Shown piece by piece: positions 1-9,467 of a DNA stretch of 64,000 nucleotides. This DNA is from Ceratopteris richardii. Lineage: Eukaryota > Streptophyta > Polypodiopsida > Polypodiales > Pteridaceae. Positions within the stretch are counted from its first letter, which is position 1. Each line of letters starts with the position of its first letter. Position numbers and translations under genes: made by a program. The stretch is taken from assembly GCA_020310875.1 (NCBI GenBank), contig CM035407.1:67397158-67461157 (forward strand), written 5' to 3'. The notes below the pieces were generated by a model that was not told the origin of the DNA, searched no databases, and was given only the letters and a program-made list of their open reading frames with translations.

Positions 1-1415
1 CCTCACAGCGTAGTTTCTTCCCTTCACTCGAGCCTACCCCTACAGCGAATACAGTTACATGTGCCAACAACTCCTCTTATCCTGTTATGGGAGTTGGTAA
101 GATCATTTCGACTACTGCTGATGGTAGTTCTTTCACTTTTTCATATGATTTATTTGTGCCAGGGATCAAGAAGAACCAGTTATCAGTTTCTGCATTAGCC
201 AAGATTGTCTTGGTTGTGAAATTTGTTGATGACAGGTGTACAGTTCATGATTTGTCAAATGGCGATGTGAGTATTACTTCTGGCATTTTATGTCGTGGGC
301 TGTATAAGCTTATAGACTAGGAAAGATCTGTAAATGATTTGGCATGTGCAATAAATGATTCTTAGGCTATGTTAGATGCAAAGCTTTGGCATGCATGCTT
401 TGGTCATCTGAATTTTGCTAGTTTTCTACACCTGTAGAAATCTGAAATGGTGTCCTCTTTGCCCAAACTTGAGGCACCTGGGAAACATGTTTGTGAAGGT
501 TGTATTTTGGGCAAAATGCAGCGTTCGTCCTTTCCAAAAGCTACTCAGAAATTACAGCTTGTACATAGTGATGTATGTGGTTCTATGTAGACACCTTCTT
601 TTGTAAATTATCTTTACTTCGTGACTTTCATTGATGATTTCTCCAGGCATGCATGGGTATATCCATTGAAGGCAAAGTCCAAAGTGTTCATGTGCTTCAA
701 ATAGTTTTTGGTTTTAGCTGAAAATCTGTCAGCATGTAAAATGGGCACCCTCCGTTCTGATTGAGGGGGGGAATATATGTCTTCTGGCTTTAATGCATTT
801 CTGGCTGAACGTGGGATAAAACACCAGTGTACAGTGCCGTATACACCTCAACAAAATGGAGTTGTTGAACAAAAGAACAGGTCACTCATGAAGATGGCGA
901 GGTGTATGTTCAAGAGTGAGGCTTTACCACATAGTTTTTGGCTTGAGGCTGTCATGTGTGCAGCATATGTACTGAACAGATGTCCCACTAAAGTGTTGAA
1001 GTCTATCACTCCATATGAGGCTTGGCATGATTGCAAGCCATCTATTGCTCATCTACGTGTTTTTTATTGTTTGGCATATGCATTAGTGCCTCAAAAACAT
1101 TGCAGAGAATTGGATGATAAAGCAATAAAATGTATTTTTGTTGGGTACAATTCTGAAAGTAAAGGCTATCATATGTATCATCCACACATTAAACGCATTC
1201 TGGTTGGCCGTGATGTTGTTTTTTTGGAAGATGCTATTCAGCCATTGCTTTCATGTACTAAGGAGACATCTGTTAGCTCCAAAGACATGTATGATACTTT
1301 GCTGCGTCTTTTCACAGGTGGATAGTCTAGTGCTGGTCCTAATGAGGCAGCTTCTCAGCCTTTGCAATTTTCATGTGATGATGCAGGTCATTCCATTTTT
1401 GATGTAGATTTACAT
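1..1415 (+). pseudogene. Cop-1a pol: protease tail, GAG-pre-integrase and integrase
   Basis: Codons 87-320 match the stretch following the copia protease active site (LFVPGIKKNQLSVSALAK type). From about 373 the frame gives LWHACFGHLNF, the HH half of the integrase zinc-binding HHCC motif, and near 490-520 CEGCILGK, the CC half. The integrase core is open at 777-1325 and contains YTPQQNGVVEQKNR, ALPHSFWLEAV and KCIFVGYNSESKGY, all typical of copia. Stops and frameshifts occur at about 320, 600-760 and 1325, so no functional polyprotein is possible. Homology is clear; exact limits are approximate. Confidence 0.8.
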
Positions 1416-1484
1416 GATGCACTTATTGATGAGAGAGCTGATATTGAGCAGGCAAGAACTATGCCAAAATGGCTAGTGTAGACC

Positions 1485-2216
1485 TTGGCTGACAGCAAAT
1501 TAGATGCACCTCTGTCATATTGTACTCGATCAAGCTCTCATAGTGCCTCTTTTGCATCAGACTGCTATGCTATGGTTCATCTAGTCTCTATGATGAGACA
1601 GAGCCTGTTTCGTTTGATGAAGCACAAAAATTCAGAAAATTGGATGGATGTTATGCAATCTGAATATGATGCAATAATGAAGAATGGTACTTGGTCTTTA
1701 TGTAACTTGCCTCCTGGAAAGAAGGCCATTGGCACTAAGTGGGTATACAAGTTGAAGCGTAAACCTAATGGTACAGTTGACAGGTATAAGGCTAGGCTTG
1801 TTGCAAAGGGTTATGCACAAGAAAGGGGCATTGATTTTGATGAGACCTTTGCACCTACATGCCGTATAACTACTCTTCGGGGCATCTGTGCACTTGTAGC
1901 CCATCATGGTTGGAATGTACATCAGTTGGACATTAAAACTGCATTTATGAATCGTGACTTGCATGAAGAAGTGTATGTTTTTCAGCCCCGTGTCTTTATG
2001 CAAAAAGGGCATGAGAACCAGGTGTGTAGGTTAAAGAAGGCATTATATGGTTTAAAGCAAGCACCAGATGCTTGGTATGAAAAGATACATGCCTATTTGA
2101 TTGCACATGGTTTTACAATCCAACTGAAAGCACCTTATATGTTAAGCATGCTAATGATGTACTTCTGATCATTGTGGTTTATGTTGATGACATGCTGCTC
2201 ACTGGTCCTCATGAGA
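1485..2216 (+). pseudogene. Cop-1a reverse transcriptase, internally deleted
   Basis: An open stretch at 1485-2168 encodes the N-terminal half of a copia RT: GTWSLCNLPPGKKAIGTKWV, RYKARLVAKGYAQERGIDFD, HQLDIKTAFMNRDLHEEVY and KKALYGLKQAPDAWYEKIH. Just after the equivalent of the YVDDML catalytic motif (in a shifted frame near 2180-2200) the sequence jumps directly to the RNase H module (SGTRLLGLFYPKGG). Compared with the copy at 58190-59788, about 400 bases of RT are missing. Confidence 0.8.
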
Positions 2217-2747
2217 GGGAGTGGTACTCGGCTACTTGGGTTGTTTTATCCTAAGGGGGGATCACTACCGCCAGATTTGCATGCTTTTTCTGACTCTGAT
2301 TGGGCTGGTTGCTATGACACTCATGTGTCCACTAGTGGCTTTTGCTTCATGCTTGGTAGCTCATGTATATCTTGGTTGAGCAAGAAGCAGTCTACTATGG
2401 CCACTTCCAGCTGTGAGGCTGAGTATAGGGCAACTTTCACAGCGACTCTTGAGTGTGTGTGGCTCAGACGCGTTATGGCTGATTTGGGGTTGGTTAGTCT
2501 TCTGCCACCACCATCTTCACTGATAGTCAGAGAGCATTGGCAGTTGCAAGGAACCCTATGTTCCGCGCTCGCACTAAGCACATTGAGGTGCATTATCATT
2601 ATGTTAGGGAGAGGTTCTCGGCTGGGAGATGAGCTTGGCATATATGCCCATGCAGGAGAACATTGCAGACCTTTTCAGGAAGGCTCTGCCTAGGGAGAAG
2701 TTTGAAGCTTTCCGCAAAGCTTTGGGCTTACTTCCTTTTGTGGAGTG
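2217..2747 (+). pseudogene. Cop-1a RNase H
   Basis: Copia RNase H motifs are present: DSDWAGCYDTHVSTSGF, CISWLSKKQSTMATSSCEAE and the terminal region EKFEAFRKALGLL in another frame. A frameshift after MADLG (about 2490) shifts the segment holding the DNQSA motif out of frame; the copy at 59255-59788 is still open there. Confidence 0.75.
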
Positions 2748-2815
2748 ATTTCCACATAGCTTGACACTTCCTTATACATAAGTGCGAGCTACTTGTTCAC
2801 CGCATCACTCCCAAT

Positions 2816-2990
2816 AGGTAGTGATGTGTGTGAACACTCTAGGACCATCGGGGCACTTTTTTCCCTCTTTAGGAGGTTTTTCCCCCTGGCTTGTATATAT
2901 GCCTATTGCCCTAATGTGCTACTTATCTTTGTACATTCTCTTCTTCTTCCTTGTGTTGTTCGTGTGCTTCCAGAGATGTCTATCTCCAAG
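2816..2990 (+). repeat. Cop-1a 3' LTR, 5' end deleted
   Basis: Matches the LTRs at 15020-15250, 17962-18192 and 59863-60096 from AGGTAGTGATGTGTGTGAAC to the CTCCAA end. The polypurine tract and the first bases (TGTTGATATATTT) seen in the other copies are missing here. Confidence 0.8.
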
Positions 2991-3006
2991 ATTTAGAGGG
3001 TTCTAA

Positions 3007-3327
3007 TGTTAGAAATAGTTAGAAAAGTAGTGGTTAGAATAAGGTTCATTGTAGATCGCAATTTTTGATATTGAAAGCAAAGGATTTCTACAAAATTTAC
3101 CAAATTTTACTTTCACGCAAGCTTTTTGAAGCCGCTCTCATATAGCCACTATTTTTTACTTAATCAAAAATCCTATAAATACATGCACTCTATGGACTAT
3201 CGAAACAGAGTGCATGGGAGGAGATTGCACCCAATACTTCATTTTGTCTCGTCTCCTGGTGTGTCTATTGTTTTGTGTGTTTTCTGCATCCATAACCTTT
3301 GTGTATGTGAGATAAGATCCTGATAAC
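3007..3327 (+). repeat. Possible solo LTR
   Basis: Starts TGTTAGAAATAG, ends GATAACA (TG...CA) and contains a TATA-like CCTATAAATACATGCAC near 3172-3188. No primer-binding site follows and no flanking target duplication is seen. It could be the LTR of the following Cop-2 relic with the leader and gag deleted, or chance resemblance. Confidence 0.25.
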
Positions 3328-3336
3328 AGGCTTCCA

Positions 3337-3975
3337 CTATAGCAAGGAATTCTCTATCCCTTATCCACATGGATCTCTATGGGCCTATGAATACCCCATT
3401 GCTAAGTGGGTAACTCTACCTCTTTCTCTTAGAAGAAGATCACACTAGATACATGTGGGTGTATTCTCTCAAATCTAAGGTAGGTTCTTTCTCCAAATTT
3501 GGAGGGTGGGTCTATCAAGTTGAGAAAGAGGCATCCACTTTAGTAAAGACCATTAGATTGGATGAAGGTGGTGATTTTATCAATCATGACTTTAATAACG
3601 TTATTAAGTAGAAATGCATCAAAAGAAAAGTCACGCAGCCTCATACTTCATTTAAAAATGGAGTTGCCAAATGGAAGATTTGTAGTGTCATGGAGATGGC
3701 ACAAACCATGCTTCACAACAAAGCCCTACTGCTGAAATTCTGCGCTGAATTTGTACACGTTATTGTATACATCATCAACAGAGGCTTTACAAGTGCACTA
3801 CATAATAAGATGTCATTCAAATCTCATTATGGACATAAGTCCAATGTTAACCATTTTAAGTTTTTGGAAGTGATGCATTTGTACATGTACCTAGGGAAGA
3901 TTGGCACAAGTTATCTCTAAGTCTAAGAGGCATCTATTCATATAATATAGTGAACAATCTAAGGCATACATATTG
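3337..3975 (+). pseudogene. Cop-2 integrase fragment
   Basis: Degraded but recognisable copia integrase: HMDLYGPM, a DHTRYMWVYSLKSK stretch equivalent to the DDFSRYTWVY region, IRLDEGGDF (equivalent to the RSDRGGEF acidic site), then MEMAQTMLHNKALLLKFCAE and NVNHFKFLEVMHLYMY. Several stops lie between these blocks. Only 3690-3920 is an open stretch. Confidence 0.65.
3766..3975 (+). repeat. 210-bp direct repeat, left copy (target duplication)
   Basis: TATACATCATCAACAGAGGC... to ...GGCATACATATTG. The same 210 bases recur at 6280-6489 with about six substitutions and no length change. It is Cop-2 integrase sequence and abuts the LINE-like insert. Confidence 0.9.
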
Positions 3976-4233
3976 CCGGACTTTGCACCACTGCAAAAAA
4001 TGGTTCACTCCAGAGATCCTTGGCCACACCCTCACGTGATGGTCCTTCCAAGCATCAACACTCCTACTCCTACCATCTGGGTCACCAAGGACTCCTTCAT
4101 AATGCACCTTCCATATGCAGAGTTGTTCCCTTGGATCAGAGACTAAAGTACCTTGAGAGTCACAAATTGGCTGGGAGGAAATCACCCTTCCCTTACCTAC
4201 ACATCCCTTGAGTAGAGTAAAGAACTTTTTATG

Positions 4234-5330
4234 CTATCCTTCACGAAGTAAGCCCTTAATTTTGTTGACTAGATGTTCCATCGTGCGACGACCACTGGCT
4301 TTGATCGCCCACTGTACCTCCTCTGCCTTAGATACATAGCGGTCGTATAGCTCCCTGCCAATGTCCGACAAAGGGTTGGAAGCCCGAAATTCCTTCCACA
4401 GACGTCTACGAGCATTGACAAGTCGCCGTACACGAGGTTCCAAATGGAACCTGGAACAAGGCCGGGGAAGTGGTTTGGGGCCCAGTACATTATTTTTGAC
4501 AGCTAGTTCTTTAGCGATCTCAATAAATTTCTCAAACCTCTCCCCGGAATCCTCCTCCAAACCAACCAAAGCACTCCAACAGCTAGAGTGCAAGAAGGAC
4601 GTTCTGGCCTCAGCCCACAATTCCCTCCTGAAAACCAATGGATGAGGATCCGAAGGCGGAGTTGCCCCCGCAACCGATGGATGCAAGCAGCACTCCACCG
4701 GCCAGTGATCTGATAAATCCACCAAGCGTCGCACCCACCCATGTGTGAGTTTCCGCACGCATGCCTCATTGACCACAAAGTGGTCTAGGTCGGACTTTCC
4801 TCGCCCAAACCGCGAATGATATGTGAGAGCCGATCCTCGAATCACCAGGACAAAAAGCCCCTCACAATTGTCATTCACCCACTTCTCCAGACGCTTTGGT
4901 TTCATATTAAAGTCCCCTCCAACAATCAAAGAGAGGCCGTGGGAAGCAAGCCTACCAAGGGTTATCTTTAGGTGGTTCAACACTCCAGATCGTGCCTTGG
5001 AAAGTTGGCTTTGCGGAATATAAACATTGCCATGGACCCAAGCCTGACCATTCACATGAAATTGCATGAAGATCTGGTTGGTTGTAGACAAGTTTAACTC
5101 GAACGGGCAAAGGTCACACGCAATCAAGGTACAAAGTCCCTGAGCCCCAGGCTCTGAGGATCCGAGTTGCGTAAAAACCGTAGAACCGGGCATTCGAATC
5201 GGCTAGCAGCCTTGAAATTGGAGGGTCTCCTGAAGACCAACCACCTTCCAGGCATGAGTGGTCATCAAGCTCGAAAGCTCTCCCCTCTTGAACCTTAACC
5301 CATTAATGTTCAAGGAAATCACCCTAGACA
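4234..5330 (-). pseudogene. LINE ORF2 endonuclease domain (EEP/APE family)
   Basis: In LINEs this domain nicks genomic DNA to prime reverse transcription. The minus-strand frame 5193-4234 (319 codons) carries LIVGGDFNMKP at residues 89-99, KSDLDHFVVN at 133-142 and LSDHWPVECC at 160-169, which are the metal-binding and catalytic blocks of the exonuclease-endonuclease-phosphatase fold. Upstream, in a different frame, VISLNINGLR and VGLQET supply the N-terminal Asn and Glu blocks, so at least one frameshift and one stop separate the halves. No RT follows before the fragment ends at 3976. Confidence 0.8.
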
Positions 5331-6279
5331 AATGAGTTGTGTGCCCTGTTCTAGAGGAATCACTACGAACTGGCCTATCCGAGAAACAACCACTGGTGCG
5401 AACGTGTCAACCACTAAACCTGGACTCCTCCTTGAGCTTCTGCAGCACTGAATTCTCCCCTGACCTGGTGGTAGTAAAGATATCAAACCTAACCGACATT
5501 CCATTCCACATCTTAGATATCTTAGCGACCAAGTCTCCTAAGCCTAACCTACGGAGCATGTGCCAAAAGAAGGGAACCGAAGCATGTTTGGCCCCCCAAA
5601 CACAGATCCACCCAAACCGGCCGGTAATAGCCACCCTCCAAGCTACCCAAGCTCCATTGAAACCTAAAGAGATACTATGGCTGGCAATTTGAATCGAACC
5701 ATTTGCGATGGAGCTCCCCCCACTTCCATCATTTCTAACTCAAGAAGGGACTAAATCAAAATTATTGGTAGTGTTGAAAAGGCTGAGATCTCGGCACCAT
5801 CGCTGCCTTTGGCTAAGGGCCACAGGTCAGAAGCGCTAACCATGCTCCCTGTTTGAGCGGCAGGGCTGCTTCCAAGCAGTTGGGTCTCTAAACAGAGCTG
5901 CTTGATACACCTCAGAGATCGCGCACTCGGCGGCAGTGAGGTGCCCGTGACCTCCTGCTGAAATCACTAATAAAAATCCCCTGCCATGGGGCTCCGTTCA
6001 TGAAACCGCAGAGAAAGCCCTTGATCCCTGAAAGGACCCAATGGACAAAGAGGTAGGATCCATGGGGTGTCTCTCCCAGGTGCAAACCGAAGTTCGGACT
6101 AATCCTACCCCCGACATGACACTCATCACCTACTGGGCCCCCGTGACCCCTGAGCAAGAGCAAGGTCCCTTGAGTCCTCACTCAATCAAGAATCGGGCCT
6201 TTCGACGGTAGAGGTTCTTAGCCGGATACAAAGATCCATTTCCAGGACACGCCACGGGGAGGCGACCTCTGAGTGTCCC
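5331..6279 (-). other. LINE-associated sequence upstream of the endonuclease
   Basis: Minus-strand open stretches at 5407-5634 (75 codons) and 5912-6181 (89 codons) share the base composition of the endonuclease block and belong to the same insert. The first contains GRFGWICVWGAKHASVPFFW, possibly part of ORF1 or the ORF1-ORF2 junction. No zinc knuckle was seen. Function not recognised. Confidence 0.35.
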
Positions 6280-6489
6280 TATACATCATCAACAGAGGCT
6301 TTACAAGTGCACTACAGAATAAGATGTCATTCAAAGGTCATGATGGACATAAGTCCAATGTTAACCATTTTAAGTTTTTGGAAGTGATGCATTTGTACAT
6401 GTACCTAGGGAAGATTGGCACAAGTTATCTCTAAGTCTAAGAGGCATCTATTCATAAAATATATTGAACAATCTAAGGCATACATATTG
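6280..6489 (+). repeat. 210-bp direct repeat, right copy (target duplication)
   Basis: Counterpart of 3766-3975. After it the Cop-2 sequence continues without the insert. Confidence 0.9.
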
Positions 6490-7295
6490 TATGATTTAGA
6501 AAACAACTCCAATCACTAATTAAATATATGTAACCTTTGATGAATATTCAAAATACTCAAATACAAAGATCCAAATTCAAGTTCTAGTCAATCCATCTAC
6601 ATTTTCGAGGGTGGCAGAGTCATTACTAAGCATAGTTCAGAAGCAAGTACTTCCCAATAACCTAGGAGATCTCAAAGGCTCATGAAGAAGCAACAATGAG
6701 AACAAAGTCACTATGTAAATTATACAACTTCAACAAATTTGAGATCCTTCCAATTAAAAGAAGCTCAAGGCCAACCAAAGTGGGAAGAAGCTATGCATTT
6801 AGAGATAGATGCAATTTGAAAGAACAATACTTGGACACTTGTACCAAAGCCTTCCAGTCAGTCAAGTGGCCATATAAAGTGAACTAAAAATCAGATGGAA
6901 CTTTTGACAAGTACAAAGCAAGCCTCATACCAAAGGGATATAAGCAAAAGCATGGCATCGACTATGAAGAAGTGTTTGCCCCTACTTCAAGGTTCACGAC
7001 TAGTAGAGCTATTCTTGCCTTAAGTACACACTTTAAATGGCCCATTCACCAACTAGATGTAAAAAAAAATTCTTGAATAGCGATTTTCAAGAATAAGTAT
7101 ATGTGGAACAACCTGAAGGTTTCCAAATCAAAGGAATGGAAGATCATGTCTATAAACTTCATAAAGCACTTTATGGACTTAAGGAATCTCTCAAGGTGTG
7201 ATATGAGACGATACACAAGTTCTTCAAAGACAAAGGGGTTCAAAGAAGTACTACCAATGCTAACCTCTTTGCAATTCATACTTACATTCTATCCT
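6490..7295 (+). pseudogene. Cop-2 reverse transcriptase fragment
   Basis: Across shifting frames the stretch shows WEEAMHLEIDAI, SDGTFDKYKASLIPKGYKQK, GIDYEEVFAPTSRF, PIHQLDVK and KLHKALYGLKESLK, all conserved copia RT blocks. An A-run near 7060-7070 marks one frameshift, and the catalytic YVDD block is not reached. It ends in unassigned sequence near 7300. Confidence 0.65.
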
Positions 7296-8575
7296 TCTAT
7301 CCTATAATCACTTCTTCACGTGTGGATTTGATTGAAGAAACTATTTTAGTTCGAAATATGCTTTCTCTGACTCCCCTTCCCTCATCCACTCTATGTTTCT
7401 CTCTTGTTAATTTTCCCCTCTCTCCCTTCCTCTAATGATCTCTTATCAATTTGTCTCTAGTGAGAGATACTTCTATCCGTTGTCCATCTTTACTCAATAG
7501 CTTAACATTACTTTTCCCCTTGGGTTGAGTATAGATAGTCTCTTATCCTTCTCATATTCTTCTCACGATCCCCTTGTATTTAGTATGTGTATCTCAAATT
7601 CTCACCCCCAATTCAACATCTATTCTCTCCATATCGTTTAGTAAGATTCAAGATGATGAATCTTCCACTCTTTCCCTATTTTTCTATTTTTCTACAGCTC
7701 TTTATGAGCTCCTCATACAATGTGTTTATATGATCTCAAAGCTTATGATGATGCATTTTTGAAGGTTATAAACAATTTGAAATAAATTATTCACTAAATT
7801 AATGTTCAATGGCATCAAGTGGAAGTGATAAAACCACGGCTTCAAATGAAAATGATAAAAGTATGCGTTCAAATGGAAGTGGAAGCAGTAAAAGTAGGCT
7901 TTCTCATGCAGAAAAACTAATTTATAGAGAAGGTTTCACTTCACGGAAGATGGATTTCAATGTGGAACTAGGAAACAAAGAGACACTTTCTCACTCTCTC
8001 GAAATTATATGGTGCAAAGCTTACAAGTTGGTAAAAGAACTCTATGAAGCACTCCATTTTCACGGGTCCATTTCTCCTGAAGCAAAAAAATGATCTCATC
8101 TTTTCATCCATTCTCTTCTTTAGTCTCTCTAAATCTTCAGACTGATCTACAAAGTGTCCCCCTCCCTCACTCTCTCCTGTTGGTGTTATTCTTGGTGGTT
8201 GCATCTATCAAAAATCCGAGTTTTCACTAAGGCTCACCCTCTCTAAAACTCACCCTTCCTCTCATCTTCAACAACCTTACCTCAATCAAGTGTCTTTCGT
8301 GTATTCAACGTTCTCATTGGTATTGTCTTTCTCTCGGAGATGAAGAGCCCTCTAGTGGTGGGCATCTTTAGAACCCCCAAGTGTCATTTCATGTCGACTA
8401 TGACTTTGAAGACCATATAAACCCTCTCTAACTACCTTAAGAAGGATTCATATGCCACTTTTGATTCTTCAAATGAAACCCCCTTTGTTTGGTATGACCC
8501 CCTGTTTTCACATTTAAATATGACTTGTAAAATGCCACTTGTAAAGGACGTGTGTAGTGGGTATGTGCCGGCGTT
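7296..8575. other. Unassigned AT-rich, pyrimidine-rich sequence
   Basis: Between the Cop-2 relic and Cop-3. Many CTCTC/CTTCC tracts on the plus strand. The only open stretch of note is 7809-8093. No LTR, PBS or known domain recognised. Confidence 0.5.
7809..8093 (+). CDS. Hypothetical small Ser-rich ORF
   Basis: 94 codons from ATG to TGA. The N-terminal third is Ser/Asn/Lys-rich with a repeated SNxxGS-like unit; the rest (LIYREGFTSRKMDFNVELG) is more ordinary. No family recognised and no supporting splice or promoter signal. It may be chance or a retroelement leader fragment. Confidence 0.15.
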   Translation: MASSGSDKTTASNENDKSMRSNGSGSSKSRLSHAEKLIYREGFTSRKMDFNVELGNKETLSHSLEIIWCKAYKLVKELYEALHFHGSISPEAKK

Positions 8576-8580
8576 CTATG
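8576..8580. repeat. Cop-3 target-site duplication, left (CTATG)
   Basis: Identical to 14708-14712; 5 bp is the usual copia duplication length. Confidence 0.9.
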
Positions 8581-9452
8581 TGTTGGAATTTGGGGCCCCA
8601 GGATTGTTCCAATACTAAAACATCTTGAGCATACACAACTTAATTGACAAGATGATAAGTGAGATAGAGAAAGAAAGAGATCTTGAGACAAGGATAGGGA
8701 ATGTAAGCTGGATGCTTACTTCACTAAAAATAATAGATGTCCAAATTACAACATGGGAGTACTACTCAACCATATAAAGTGGTGCACTCACTAATGGAAG
8801 AATAAGAAGATGATGATACAAAATTTAGATTATGTTGAAATAATCTAAGTGTGTGTGAAGAGAATGAAGCAACGAAGCTAACAAAATAGTGTAATGAAAT
8901 TGTAAATCAACCACAAGGTTAACTCACAAAAGATAGTTAGCACCACCTCATAGAAGACTTCCTGCTGCAATGAGAGTAGCCTCTCCTTCACCACAACTTC
9001 ACCTCCTTCAAGAGTGTGAGAACACTCTGTCTTCAAGAAGATCTCCAAGCTCTAGATCTTTGAGTGAGTGATTATACAAGGAGCCAAGGCCTTGTTTATA
9101 TAGTTGTTCTCCTCCTTGAAAAGCACATCGAAAAGCACTAATAAAGCTACGTTCGCTAAAGCTATGTTCGCTAAATCCATCGGAATAGCGTAGCCGTTAC
9201 TCCGTGTGCTTTTTATAAAGATTTGCTTTATCAAAATATCTATTCGCAATTTTAAGCCGCCCGCGGGATTTGAACCGTGGCCAATTGAGGATGCTTTTAG
9301 ACACGTTGGGCTAGACCAAGTCGACCCGCTTTGACTTGTTGAAGTTATATAGAAGAGAATCTATATATGGAGACTGCGCCCGCCTGGAAGGATATGGAGA
9401 AAGCTTTTTATGAAGCTGTTTGTTGGACCAATGAGGACATTGACTTCCAACA
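8581..9452 (-). repeat. Cop-3 3' LTR
   Basis: 872 bp, bounded by TGTTGG and CCAACA (an inverted TGTTGG), co-linear with 13836-14707 without indels. Contains the tRNA-like module at 9256-9325. Confidence 0.95.
9256..9325 (-). other. tRNA-like module inside the Cop-3 3' LTR
   Basis: Read on the minus strand (element sense), GGTTCAAATCC (9276-9266) fits the B-box consensus, and TGGTCTAGCCC (9318-9308) is A-box-like, 31 bases upstream, as in tRNA genes. The ends GTCGACT and GGGCGGC can form six of seven acceptor pairs including wobbles. The T-stem is degraded (two of five pairs). It is a tRNA-derived relic, not a working tRNA gene. Confidence 0.5.
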
Positions 9453-9463
9453 ATCCCTCCTTC
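9453..9463 (-). other. Cop-3 polypurine tract
   Basis: GAAGGAGGGAT on the minus strand directly before the 3' LTR, the expected plus-strand primer site. Confidence 0.85.
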
Positions 9464-9467
9464 AATG

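Larger units (their letters stand above)
1..2990 (+). mobile_element. Cop-1 copia retrotransposon copy a, 5' end outside window
   Basis: Ty1/copia order is visible: protease tail, GAG-pre-integrase, integrase, reverse transcriptase, RNase H, then a partial LTR. The copy is inactive, with stop codons and frameshifts throughout and a deletion of several hundred bases inside the RT. Three further copies of this family lie at 15020-18192, 58190-60096 and, reversed, 60100-61600; comparison with them shows the deletions. Its 3' flank has lost the polypurine tract and the first bases of the LTR. Confidence 0.85.
3976..6279 (-). mobile_element. LINE (L1-type) fragment inserted in Cop-2
   Basis: A 2.3-kb block, visibly richer in G+C than its flanks, with an apurinic-endonuclease domain on the minus strand. 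The reverse transcriptase and 3' poly(A) end that should follow at the left edge are absent, so the copy is 3'-truncated, the opposite of normal LINE 5' truncation. Both edges are defined by the 210-bp duplicated target. Confidence 0.7.
3328..7295 (+). mobile_element. Cop-2 copia relic split by a LINE insertion
   Basis: Integrase sequence (3337-3975) and RT sequence (6490-7295) of one copia element lie on either side of 3976-6279. The 210 bases at the end of the left half are repeated at the start of the right half, which ties the halves together. Neither half keeps an open frame. Confidence 0.7.

Noticed and set aside
1698..2012. Minus-strand ORFs opposite Cop-1 RT (also 16503-16715 and 58345-58659)
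   Set aside because: The same antisense frame recurs wherever the RT is present; it mirrors conserved RT codons and has no independent support.
9052..9249. 65-codon minus-strand ORF, repeated at 14307-14504
   Set aside because: Lies within both Cop-3 LTRs; no domain, and repetition is due to the LTR pair.
9256..9325. Functional tRNA gene in the Cop-3 LTR
   Set aside because: The T-stem is broken (two of five pairs), there is no clear anticodon stem, and it occurs identically in both LTRs; kept only as a tRNA-like module.
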